5,048 bases of DNA from Trichodesmium sp. jk18x7bins.61 (GCA_022822685.1 JAJEAQ010000318.1:1-5048); one strand, 5' to 3'; positions 1-4,913 are shown, counted from the first letter of the stretch. Notes: generated from the sequence alone by a model not told the origin. Numbers and translations are program-made.

Positions 1-29
1 GTGACGGTGAATTTGTAGAAGTGCCCTTT

Positions 30-45
30 CATGTGGCGAGGTGCC
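30..45 (+). repeat. short dispersed repeat inserted in tnpB
   Basis: CATGTGGCGAGGTGCC sits where extra residues interrupt an otherwise normal TnpB segment (VEVP...KFFRK). The same unit occurs in inverse orientation at 345-360 (CACCTCGCCGCATG core) and as CATGTGGCGGGGTGG at 3341-3355. The extra DNA is about 21 bp, so the reading frame is kept. Confidence 0.5.
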
Positions 46-164
46 GAAAGTTCTTTAGAAAATCTGAACATAGATTATCTCAACTTCAAAACAGATTGTC
101 AAATAGAGAACACTCGCCTAGCTAGGCGAATTCTCAAGGGCAAAATATCAGAATTACACCTTTT

Positions 165-196
165 CGGCGACAGGCTCAACGTTGAGCCTGTCACCG
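165..196 (+). repeat. palindromic repeat inside the tnpB pseudogene
   Basis: Bases 169-192 form a perfect 24-bp palindrome (arms GACAGGCTCAAC and GTTGAGCCTGTC), flanked by CGGC and ACCG. The arm is a dispersed unit. It recurs at 360-371, in inverse orientation at 392-402, and at 3290-3300. The longer form TTTGAGCCTGTCGCCGACATG is shared by the last two sites. It sits between two TnpB-like segments, which suggests insertion into the gene. It resembles in kind the small dispersed repeats known from Nostoc genomes. Confidence 0.7.
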
Positions 197-339
197 ACAT
201 GAATGGCATTCTTGTGAGAAATGTGAGAGAGAACTCTCGCGTGACTATAATGAGCGCACTTCTAATTCAGAAGATAGGTTTGCTGTCCACACAGGGTTTA
301 AATATCACCTCAGCTCATACCGCGCTCGACAATTTGTCG

Positions 340-450
340 GTTGAGCCACCTCGCCGCATGTTGAGCCTGTCGGCTCCCTGAACATGTCGGCGACAGGCTC
401 AAAGAAGAATCCCGCGTTGTCGCGTTAGCACAACGTCGGGAGTATGTCAA
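340..450 (+). ncRNA. TnpB omega/re-RNA scaffold and element right end, copy 1
   Basis: In IS200/IS605 elements the region at the 3' end of tnpB folds into hairpins, marks the right end for transposition, and yields the guide-RNA scaffold; the guide is read from the DNA just beyond the end. Here a long imperfect hairpin runs from TTGAGCC (341-347) to GGCTCAA (396-402). It is followed by a terminal hairpin at 411-440 (CCCG-CGTTGT, 9-nt loop, ACAACG-T-CGGG) and the end motif GGGAGTATGTCAA. Bases 381-412 are identical to 3276-3307 on the other strand. The guide, if transcribed, would begin at 451 (TCAACTTTTTTGATG...). Confidence 0.62.
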
Positions 451-566
451 TCAACTTTTTTGATGAGTTTGATGTAGATGAAACTTCTGTAGAAAATAAT
501 TTTATTGGCAAAATTAACTATATTCTCAACTTCATAATAATGGTAGAATCAGAAAAAGTATATTAA
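444..566 (+). CDS. short reading frame opened by the ATG in the element end, 40 codons
   Basis: I do not recognise this frame. ATG 444-446 lies inside the right-end motif and runs 40 codons to TAA 564-566. The start of the protein is acidic (NFFDEFDVDETSVENN) and a hydrophobic stretch (INYILNFIIM) follows. It could be the remaining 3' part of a host gene cut by the element, or a chance frame in AT-rich DNA. GGGAG lies only one base before the ATG, too close for a normal ribosome-binding site, so expression from this start is doubtful. Confidence 0.25.
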   Translation: MSINFFDEFDVDETSVENNFIGKINYILNFIIMVESEKVY

Positions 567-990
567 AGTCAGGAGCATGCATGACCCCCTGCAACTGACG
601 GTAGGGGTGATAAACTCCCTTAGGGATAGGCAAGAGGGAAAAGTACTGTTAGAAGAGGGGACAAAGTCCCCCACTAGATTTTTTAAATTAGTGGTGTGCC
701 TTTTTACGCTTCGCAAACATGAAAGGTGCTGGGTTAAATCCCCCACCAGAGGCCGTCCCTTTTGCCAGCATGCCTCTCGAACCTACCCATTCCCTAGGCG
801 AGGGGCTGTGTGCGTCACTAAAGTCGACACCTTGTAAGCTCCTGACTTTCGTCGTCAGGGGCTCTCGGCGCTTTTTGCAGGCATGCCTTTAAGATAAGTT
901 TACAAGCTTAAAAACTACGTGGAGTAGGCTTCCAGTTTGCCTCAGAATTGCCGAGTTTTTCCCTAGGTTGGCCGCTATTCAAACCTACTT
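565..990 (+). ncRNA. structured RNA, candidate HEARO / IscB-type omega RNA without nuclease gene
   Basis: A perfect 12-bp long-range helix, AAAGTCAGGAGC (565-576) with GCTCCTGACTTT (838-849), closes a region rich in further hairpins. These are 586-590 with 603-607, 616-620 with 635-639, GGGGAC/GTCCCC 657-671, GGTG..GGG/CCC.CACC 725-747, 841-846 with 854-859, and TAGGTT/AACCTA 964-987. No convincing protein is encoded on either strand. The GGTGATAAACTCCC and GAGGGAAAAGTACTG elements after a C-rich hairpin, the size and the cyanobacterial setting remind me of the HEARO RNA that acts as omega RNA for IscB. This is recognition from memory. No iscB-like gene follows, so it would be a stand-alone copy. 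RNase P RNA, tmRNA and SRP RNA signatures are absent. The 3' limit is a guess; 565-849 is the firm core. Confidence 0.5.
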
Positions 991-1167
991 ATGATTAGAG
1001 GCTTTGGGAGAGGACATCTTTGCAGAAGAGGTGACATTTGGACTACAAACTTGACACATCGGATGATTTCCATGATTCGTGCGAGAGTAAAAAAATAAAA
1101 GCCCGCAATTGCTCCATATCTTGTAGACGGGTGGGCTATCTTTGCGGGGGAGGTTGAATGATATTAG
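991..1167 (+). other. untranslated leader of the pphA-anmK operon
   Basis: I see no gene here. TTGACA at 1051-1056 could be a -35 box, but 17-18 bp further on there is only GATTCG/ATTCGT, so a sigma-70 promoter is not well supported. The second half (1099-1153) contains the competing hairpins described separately and the GGGGGAGG ribosome-binding sequence at 1146-1153. Confidence 0.4.
1100..1153 (+). promoter_or_regulatory. leader with two competing hairpins around the ribosome-binding site
   Basis: CCCGCAA (1102-1108) can pair over 7 bp with TTGCGGG (1142-1148), which takes up the first bases of the GGGGGAGG sequence at 1146-1153. Alternatively AGCCC (1100-1104) pairs with GGGCT (1133-1137), which leaves that sequence free. 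The two folds share the same 5' bases and cannot coexist. Translational control of pphA is therefore possible, but no ligand or antiterminator signature is recognisable. Confidence 0.3.
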
Positions 1168-1947
1168 GTGGATAATAAACAAGGAAATTGGACAAAAAGC
1201 ACTGACCTAGATTCTATGAAACTGAATTTCGCAGGCTCTACTGATCAAGGTTGTGTTCGCTCAGTTAATCAAGATTCTTATCACATAGATGAGGAAGGAA
1301 GGTTTTTTATCGTTGCTGATGGTATGGGAGGACATGCAGGTGGCCAAGAAGCAAGTAAAATTGCTGCAGAAGCAATTAAAACTTATCTTAGTAACCATTG
1401 GCAGGATGCCCAAGCATCACCGGAATTGCTAGAAGAAGCTTTTATGAAGGCTAATGCAGCAATTTTAGATGACCAGGAAGAACATCCAGAACGTTCAGAT
1501 ATGGGGACTACAGCAGTGGTTGTGCTCTTCAGAAAAGAACAACCTTGGTGTGCAAATGTGGGAGACTCTCGCTTATATCGACTTCGGCAGCAAGATTTAG
1601 AACAAATCACAGAAGACCAAACTTGGGTAGCTCAAGCAGTTAGAAGAAATGCTTTAACTCCAGAGCAAGCAAGAGTACATCCTTGGCGTCATGTACTTTC
1701 CCAATGTTTAGGTAGGGAAGATATGGGAGAGGTGGATATCTTGCCTTTTGATGTTCAAGCAGGCGATCGCTTACTACTATGTAGTGATGGTTTGACTGAA
1801 GAGTTATCCGACTCTCTCATTACTCCTTTGTTGGATTCTGGTGATGATTGTGAACCTATTGCTCAGGAATTAGTAAATGCTGCTAAGGATAAAGGAGGTC
1901 GGGATAATATTACAGTCGTAATTGTGACAGTGGGTAATGAAAAATGA
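1168..1947 (+). CDS. pphA: PphA-type PP2C protein phosphatase (probable phospho-PII phosphatase)
   Basis: This is a soluble Mn/Mg-dependent Ser/Thr phosphatase of the single-domain bacterial PP2C type. Residues 18-256 resemble cyanobacterial PphA/tPphA, which removes phosphate from the nitrogen-signalling protein PII (GlnB). All metal-site motifs are present: VNQDSY (D36), VADGMGGHAGG (D51, G52), VGDSR (D133, likely third-metal ligand), CSDGLTEE (D207) and GGRDN (D246). H56 in GGHAGG fits the active-site His studied in tPphA. Length is 259 codons from GTG 1168. Family members usually begin near MKLNFAG, so ATG 1216 (243 codons) is a serious alternative start. The GTG is 14 nt past GGGGGAGG and ATG 1216 has no clear ribosome-binding site. 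The stop overlaps the anmK start by 4 bp. The PphA subfamily is favoured by overall similarity, including HPWRHVLSQCLGRED; the PII substrate is inferred. Confidence 0.88.
   Translation: MDNKQGNWTKSTDLDSMKLNFAGSTDQGCVRSVNQDSYHIDEEGRFFIVADGMGGHAGGQEASKIAAEAIKTYLSNHWQDAQASPELLEEAFMKANAAILDDQEEHPERSDMGTTAVVVLFRKEQPWCANVGDSRLYRLRQQDLEQITEDQTWVAQAVRRNALTPEQARVHPWRHVLSQCLGREDMGEVDILPFDVQAGDRLLLCSDGLTEELSDSLITPLLDSGDDCEPIAQELVNAAKDKGGRDNITVVIVTVGNEK
1763..1770. repeat. HIP1 octamer GCGATCGC
   Basis: Perfect copy of the palindrome that is highly abundant in many cyanobacterial genomes; inside pphA. Confidence 0.95.
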
Positions 1948-3113
1948 CCCTAGTTATTGGTTTGATCAGTGGTACTTCAGTGGATGGTATAGATGCAACT
2001 TTAGTTGATGTTACTGGTGGTCAAACAAATTTAAAAGTTGAACTACTCGCAGCAGCTACTTATCCCTACCCAGAAAAGTTGCGATCGCATATTCTTAATA
2101 TTTGTAGTGGCGCTTCTCTGTCAATGGCTGAATTGGCTGCACTTGATGACGCTATTGCCAAGCAGTTTGCTCTGGCAGCATTGACAATTAACAAAAAAAA
2201 TGGCAGGGAAGCAAAAATAATTGGTTCCCATGGTCAAACTGTTTACCATCGTCCACCCTCTGAAAATTTAGGCTATAGTCTTCAGTTAGGACGTGGTGAA
2301 GTTATTGCTAATTTAACTAAAATTTGCACTATTAGTAATTTTCGGAGTGCTGATATTGCTGCTGGAGGTCAAGGTGCTCCCTTAGTTCCTTGTGTTGATG
2401 TTCATTTACTTAGCCATTCTGAATACACTCGTTGCATTCAAAATTTGGGTGGAATTGGTAATGTAACTTATCTCAAAACTCAAAATGAAGATGAGGCGGT
2501 AGGAGTTTTAGGTTGGGATACAGGCCCGAGTAATACACTGTTAGATTTAGCAGTACAACATCTTTCTCAAGGTAGGAAAAGTTACGACAAAAATGGGGAA
2601 TGGGCTGCTCGTGGAAAACCATGGCCAGAGTTAGTAGAAAAATGGTTACAACAAGACTTTTTTCAACAAAAACCTCCAAAATCAACAGGTAGAGAATTAT
2701 TTGGTAAAGACTATTTATTTCAGTGTCTGGGCGATGCTGAAAATTATCATTTAAGTGCAGCAGATATACTAGCAACTTTGACAGAATTAACGGCAACTTC
2801 GATTTACCATAGCTATCAAAAATTTTTGCCCAGTTTACCTGATCAAATATTATTATGTGGTGGTGGTAGCCATAATTTATATTTAAGAGAACGGATACAG
2901 AATTTATTAGCACCAATACCAGTAATGACAACAGCGGAAGTAGGCTTAGATGTAGATTTCAAAGAAGCGATCGCTTTTGCAATTTTAGCCTATTGGCGTT
3001 CTTTAGAGATTCCTAGTAATTTACCAGAAGTGACAGGAGCAAAAGCTAAAGTAATGTTAGGAGAAATTCATCAGCCGGCGTTGCTTAAATTGGGTATGAA
3101 TTCCACCAATTGA
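1944..3113 (+). CDS. anmK: anhydro-N-acetylmuramic acid kinase
   Basis: The enzyme opens the 1,6-anhydro ring of anhydro-MurNAc and phosphorylates it with ATP, giving MurNAc-6-phosphate during cytoplasmic recycling of peptidoglycan. Family motifs appear in order: the phosphate loop GLISGTSVDGIDA (residues 6-18), GSHGQTVYHRP (94-104), FRSADIAAGGQGAPLVP (133-149, with D137 the probable catalytic base), QNLGGIGN (166-173), GWDTGPSNTLLD (190-201), LLCGGGSHN (303-311) and the C-terminal EAIAFAILAYW (341-351). Length 389 is close to the usual 360-390. The ATG overlaps the pphA stop (ATGA at 1944-1947) and has no strong ribosome-binding site of its own, so translational coupling to pphA is likely. 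No clear terminator follows. Cyanobacteria are not classic models for this pathway, but the sequence assignment is strong. Confidence 0.95.
   Translation: MTLVIGLISGTSVDGIDATLVDVTGGQTNLKVELLAAATYPYPEKLRSHILNICSGASLSMAELAALDDAIAKQFALAALTINKKNGREAKIIGSHGQTVYHRPPSENLGYSLQLGRGEVIANLTKICTISNFRSADIAAGGQGAPLVPCVDVHLLSHSEYTRCIQNLGGIGNVTYLKTQNEDEAVGVLGWDTGPSNTLLDLAVQHLSQGRKSYDKNGEWAARGKPWPELVEKWLQQDFFQQKPPKSTGRELFGKDYLFQCLGDAENYHLSAADILATLTELTATSIYHSYQKFLPSLPDQILLCGGGSHNLYLRERIQNLLAPIPVMTTAEVGLDVDFKEAIAFAILAYWRSLEIPSNLPEVTGAKAKVMLGEIHQPALLKLGMNSTN
2081..2088. repeat. HIP1 octamer GCGATCGC
   Basis: Second perfect HIP1 site, inside anmK. Confidence 0.95.
2967..2974. repeat. HIP1 octamer GCGATCGC
   Basis: Third perfect HIP1 site, near the 3' end of anmK. 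Confidence 0.95.
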
Positions 3114-3166
3114 ATGACTGAAATAGCTCCCGTCATCAAGTATGTAATTAGTCGCTAATAGACGAT

Positions 3167-3244
3167 TCATCCGTTCTTGAGCAACGCCAATAATTCGGTT
3201 TCCACTTCTGCCAATGCTTCCACAATCACTCTGTTCCTTGACAT
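3167..3244 (-). other. possible cut-off C-terminus of a host gene (25 codons)
   Basis: On the minus strand, the ATG inside the element's right end (3244-3242) opens a frame of 25 codons to TGA 3169-3167, converging on anmK. Its sequence VIVEALAEVETELLALLKNG looks like an amphipathic helix and a plausible protein end, but I cannot name the family. A second minus-strand frame (GNRIIGVAQERMNRLLATN...) is also open through the same DNA, so coding is not certain. The element probably inserted into the 3' part of a gene oriented toward anmK. Confidence 0.28.
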
Positions 3245-3360
3245 ACTCCCGACGGTGCGCGATTGCGACACCGCAGGATTCTTCTTTGAGCCTGTCGCCG
3301 ACATGTTTAGCTAAAGCTACATGAACAGGTCGCCACGAAACATGTGGCGGGGTGGCTCAA
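3238..3360 (-). ncRNA. TnpB omega/re-RNA scaffold and element right end, copy 2
   Basis: This is a second, inverted copy of the right end at 340-450. The outer hairpin joins TTGAGCC (3360-3354) to GGCTCAA (3298-3292) with a different apical sequence. The terminal hairpin at 3277-3248 keeps the fold of copy 1, but its stem reads CGGTG/CACCG instead of CGTTG/CAACG: one base pair has changed on both sides. The last 17 bases (3254-3238) are identical to copy 1, and similarity ends exactly at 3238. A guide, if made, would begin GGAACAGAGTGATTG from 3237 downward. Confidence 0.6.
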
Positions 3361-3383
3361 CCGAAATATTATCGATTGCGGTT
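3341..3383 (-). pseudogene. tnpB: tnpB tail fused to the reverse transcriptase remnant
   Basis: This frame reads AIDNISVEPPRHM, against ALDNLSVEPPRRM in copy 1 (321-360). The differences fall mostly at silent or conservative positions (GAT/GAC, CCC/CCT, I/L), which suggests that both descend from a translated TnpB C-terminus. It follows the RT similarity after only a few codons and stays in its frame, so the rest of tnpB has been deleted here. The piece is too short for a firm family call by itself. Confidence 0.42.
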
Positions 3384-3388
3384 TTAAC

Positions 3389-4324
3389 AGGTGACTTGTC
3401 ACCTTTAACTTTAATGTGTCGTATAATAGGCACATCTGAGTGTAGGTTTAGTACGTAATCCCCATCGTTCAGTAACCAGTTTTGGTTTTTGAGTGGCGGG
3501 AAATATTTCCTTTTTACCCAATGGTCGGACTTACTAGAATGCCTCCTACTCGCCCATCGCCAGAGTTTTTTCCATAGCAGCGTATCTAGCCTGGAAAAGG
3601 TTTCTTTACTGACTTAGGATGAGAAGTAGTTAGCCCATCCTCTGATTACCGGATTTAGTTTGGCAATTAGAGCCCTAGTGGGCGCGGTTTTATTCTTGTC
3701 ACAGATTTCCGCTAATTTCTGGTAATGAGTTTTTATACTCTTTGAGGATGGCTTAATCAGCGTCTTAAATCCTTGGGTGGTTGACTTAACTTTCCATTGC
3801 CTAATTGTAAAACCGAGGAAGTTAAATCCGGGTTTGTTCCCTTCGTATTCTTCCAAGGTGTGGGCAATTCTGGTTTTTTCTGGTTTGAGAATTAATCCTA
3901 CTTGGCTTAACCATTCTTCAATCACGGTTTTTGCTTGTAGTACTACTTCGATGTCTTTGTGTAGGATAACAAAATCATCGGCGTAGGGTACTAAAGTGAG
4001 AGCTTTTTGATTTTGTCCCTTTCTTCCTAGTAAGGTTTCGGCAAACTTATTTAATTGCTCTTCCATACCATGTAAAGCGATGTTTGCTAGTAGAGGTGAT
4101 ATCACCCCTCCCTGTGGTGTACCTTCCACAGTGTCTAGGAATTGATTATTATCAAGTACACCAGATTTTAACCATTGTTTGATTTAAACCCCGCCGGGGC
4201 GGGCGAGGCCTGATCGTCGATATGGTGTTCGAGCTAACTTTCCTAGTAGGGCATCATGGTTAATTCGGTCAAAACATTTGGATATATCAGCATCTAATAC
4301 ATATTTTGGTTTGCGGTGGTTATG
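3389..4324 (-). pseudogene. ltrA: group II intron reverse transcriptase/maturase pseudogene
   Basis: Intact proteins of this family splice and mobilise their own intron. Similarity begins at HNHRKPKYVLDADISKCFDRIN (RT block 3, first catalytic Asp, from 4324). It continues through EGTPQGGVISPLLANIA (from 4126), the YADD active site (about 3982-3974) and GFNFLGFTIRQ (block 7). A domain X-like part follows (IRGWANYFSS), then KETFSRLDTLLWKKLWRWA and a last segment IRHIKVKGDKSP ending at 3389. The N-terminal RT blocks and the usual YNGDWVYW/HNH end are missing. Two in-frame stops break it: TAA 4186-4184, within a short GC-rich insertion, and TAA 3616-3614, a simple nonsense codon. Apart from these the frame is open for about 300 codons, so inactivation looks fairly recent. 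Confidence 0.88.
4184..4213. repeat. GC-rich palindromic micro-insertion in the RT gene
   Basis: RT proteins of this family read ...RR(Q)IKQWLK...; here about 27-30 bp separate RR from IKQWLK. The inserted DNA is almost pure G/C (CCCCGCCGGGGCGGGCGAGG) in AT-rich surroundings, contains a CCCCG/CGGGG hairpin, keeps the frame, and adds the TAA at 4186-4184. Size and structure resemble the small dispersed repeats described in Nostoc. The exact boundaries cannot be fixed without an uninterrupted relative. Confidence 0.6.
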
Positions 4325-4468
4325 CTGTCAACCCAACAACAAGGCAGATGGAATTACACCATCAAGGTAATATGAGTTATTTCGTGAACTGAGTCGGCTC
4401 AGTTGTACTTTCACGAAACGGCTTATTATACTTAGCTTTTAGCTAGCTTTTAAGCCTACGAGTCCCAC
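4325..4468 (-). ncRNA. probable 5' end (domain I part) of a second group II intron
   Basis: Between the tnpB exon and the RT remnant, on the same strand, lies a run of hairpins: GGCTTA/TAAGCC (4456-4451 with 4425-4420), TTTCGTGAA/TTCACGAAA (4418-4410 with 4388-4380, enclosing CTGAG/CTCAG) and GATGG/CCATC (4363-4359 with 4351-4347). The first bases after the exon, GTGGGACTCG from 4468, resemble the group II start GUGYG apart from one base. This position and fold suit domain I of the intron whose RT follows, with the rest of the ribozyme deleted. The assignment is inferred from order and structure. Confidence 0.4.
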
Positions 4469-4599
4469 GCCCGATTATAAATGATTGGTATTAAACCGAT
4501 TTTGGGGAGATTTACACAAAAACGACCCAAATAATCTTTTGTAATGTCTGAGTTTCTCAATTGGGGATATGTGAAAGACTTGTAATAATGGCGACCTTT
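4469..4599 (-). pseudogene. tnpB: tnpB exon downstream of a group II intron
   Basis: Directly after the inferred 3' splice site the frame reads KGRHYYKSFTYPQ, and further on VNLPKIGLIPIIYNR. This is the pattern of the N-terminal half of cyanobacterial TnpB (YKSFTYPQ ... LPKIG.vpii.HRp), which normally continues PLPDGF. It breaks after YNR at about 4469, where the second intron appears to start. It therefore seems to be a middle piece of a tnpB gene split by two introns. The preceding exon is not visible in the window. Confidence 0.58.
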
Positions 4600-4675
4600 G
4601 TCGGGTAAGAGAGGATACGTCACCGTACCTCTCTCCCCTAAGAACCGGACGTGACAGTTCCCCATCATCCGGCTC
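4600..4675 (-). ncRNA. group II intron domains V and VI, 3' end of intron
   Basis: Domain V is the 34-nt hairpin 4675-4642. Its lower arms GAGCCGGA and TCCGGTTC carry the catalytic AGC triad at nucleotides 2-4. The distal stem GATGG/CTGTC has a GGAA tetraloop, and a two-nucleotide bulge lies before the 3' arm. Domain VI follows at about 4638-4602: GGGGAGAGAGGTACG, a GTGA tetraloop, then CGTATCCTCTCTTACCC with an unpaired A near the base as the likely branch point. The intron would end ...CCCGAC at 4600, fitting the AY rule. This is the most diagnostic ribozyme sequence in the window and fixes the strand. Confidence 0.85.
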
Positions 4676-4913
4676 AAGTTCTCATGTACCCAGGTTTCTT
4701 CCCACTATGTAGGTGTCTGTGACATTCTCTATGGATATGGACGAAGTTATTCACTTCGTCCATGCCTCCGTTAGCCACTTCTACTTTATGGTGGGTATCA
4801 ATACGTTCTCCGTTGAAGAGGTGTTCTCCGCAAATTGGGCATTGCCAATTTTGGTTTGACGCTATTTTGTATAGCAAGGAACCTTTGGCGAAGTATGTTT
4901 TACCATACGTGCG
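4674..4913 (-). pseudogene. HNH C-terminal domain of a group II intron-encoded protein, N-terminus missing
   Basis: The frame RTYGKTYFAKGSLLYKIA, then NWQCPICGEHLFNGE, RIDTHHKVEVANGGMDEVNN and HIHRECHRHLHSG, has the CPIC and C..H zinc pairs, the HH of the nuclease centre, and the Asn and His of HNH domains found at the end of cyanobacterial group II intron proteins. It stops (TGA 4676-4674) two bases into domain V, as expected for a protein encoded in domain IV. TTG 4877 is only the first usable start codon; similarity extends upstream to about 4913, and an in-frame TAG at 4937-4935 shows the RT part has been lost. It is probably not expressed. Confidence 0.78.

Larger units (their letters stand above)
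1..381 (+). pseudogene. tnpB: tnpB pseudogene, RNA-guided nuclease fragment, 5' end outside window
   Basis: This is a degenerate TnpB gene; intact TnpB is an RuvC-type nuclease guided by an RNA from the element's right end. Reading from base 3 gives DGEFVEVP, then, after seven extra residues, KFFRKSEHRLSQLQNRLSNRE, which matches the segment just after the RuvC-I motif of cyanobacterial TnpB proteins. That frame stops at TAG 123-125. In the same frame, 204-242 encodes WHSCEKCERELSRDYN, matching the second CxxC of the zinc ribbon with the RuvC-III Asp region. A shift to another frame gives a tail ending SVEPPRR near 339-357. The first CxxC and the RuvC-II region are missing, so a large internal deletion is likely. 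Two short repeats have been inserted (30-45 and 165-196). Family assignment rests on motif recognition, not a search; the tail is the least certain part. Confidence 0.68.
1..450 (+). mobile_element. 3' part of a decayed IS200/IS605-family (TnpB) element
   Basis: The stretch holds the broken tnpB reading frame (1-381) followed by a complete right end that stops at 450. The end point is inferred by comparison with the second copy on the minus strand: the two are identical over the last 17 bases (434-450 against 3254-3238) and diverge at the next base. The left end and the first half of tnpB lie outside the window. No tnpA-like gene is visible. Confidence 0.65.

Noticed and set aside
31..381. 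116-codon open frame on the + strand
   Set aside because: The TnpB similarity lies mainly in another frame of the same DNA (bases 3-122 and 204-242), and the frame runs through inserted palindromes. Only its last codons (about 321-360) may be translated TnpB sequence.
725..747. tRNA T-arm-like sequence (GGGTTAAATCCC)
   Set aside because: No acceptor, D or anticodon arms around it; it fits a hairpin of the larger RNA.
577..837. 86-codon open frame on the + strand, and a 65-codon frame opposite it at 549-746
   Set aside because: Both lie inside the structured RNA, have no recognisable protein motif, and span its hairpins.
1051..1079. Sigma-70 promoter starting with TTGACA at 1051
   Set aside because: No acceptable -10 box at 16-18 bp.
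985..1182. 65-codon minus-strand frame before pphA
   Set aside because: No family resemblance; it overlaps the leader hairpins and the pphA start.
1383..1610. 75-codon minus-strand frame inside pphA
   Set aside because: Shadow of a gene with strong family motifs on the other strand.
2473..2931. 152-codon minus-strand frame inside anmK
   Set aside because: Long but antisense to a fully conserved AnmK; its hydrophobic content reflects the antisense of AT-rich codons.
3114..3180. Intrinsic terminator after anmK
   Set aside because: Only a 4-bp stem (TTAG/CTAA) without a T tract.
3777..3986. 69-codon + strand frame
   Set aside because: Antisense to the reverse transcriptase including the YADD motif.
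4456..4677. 73-codon minus-strand frame read as one protein
   Set aside because: Its first third is the group II domain V/VI ribozyme; only the part after 4600 is protein-like (TnpB).
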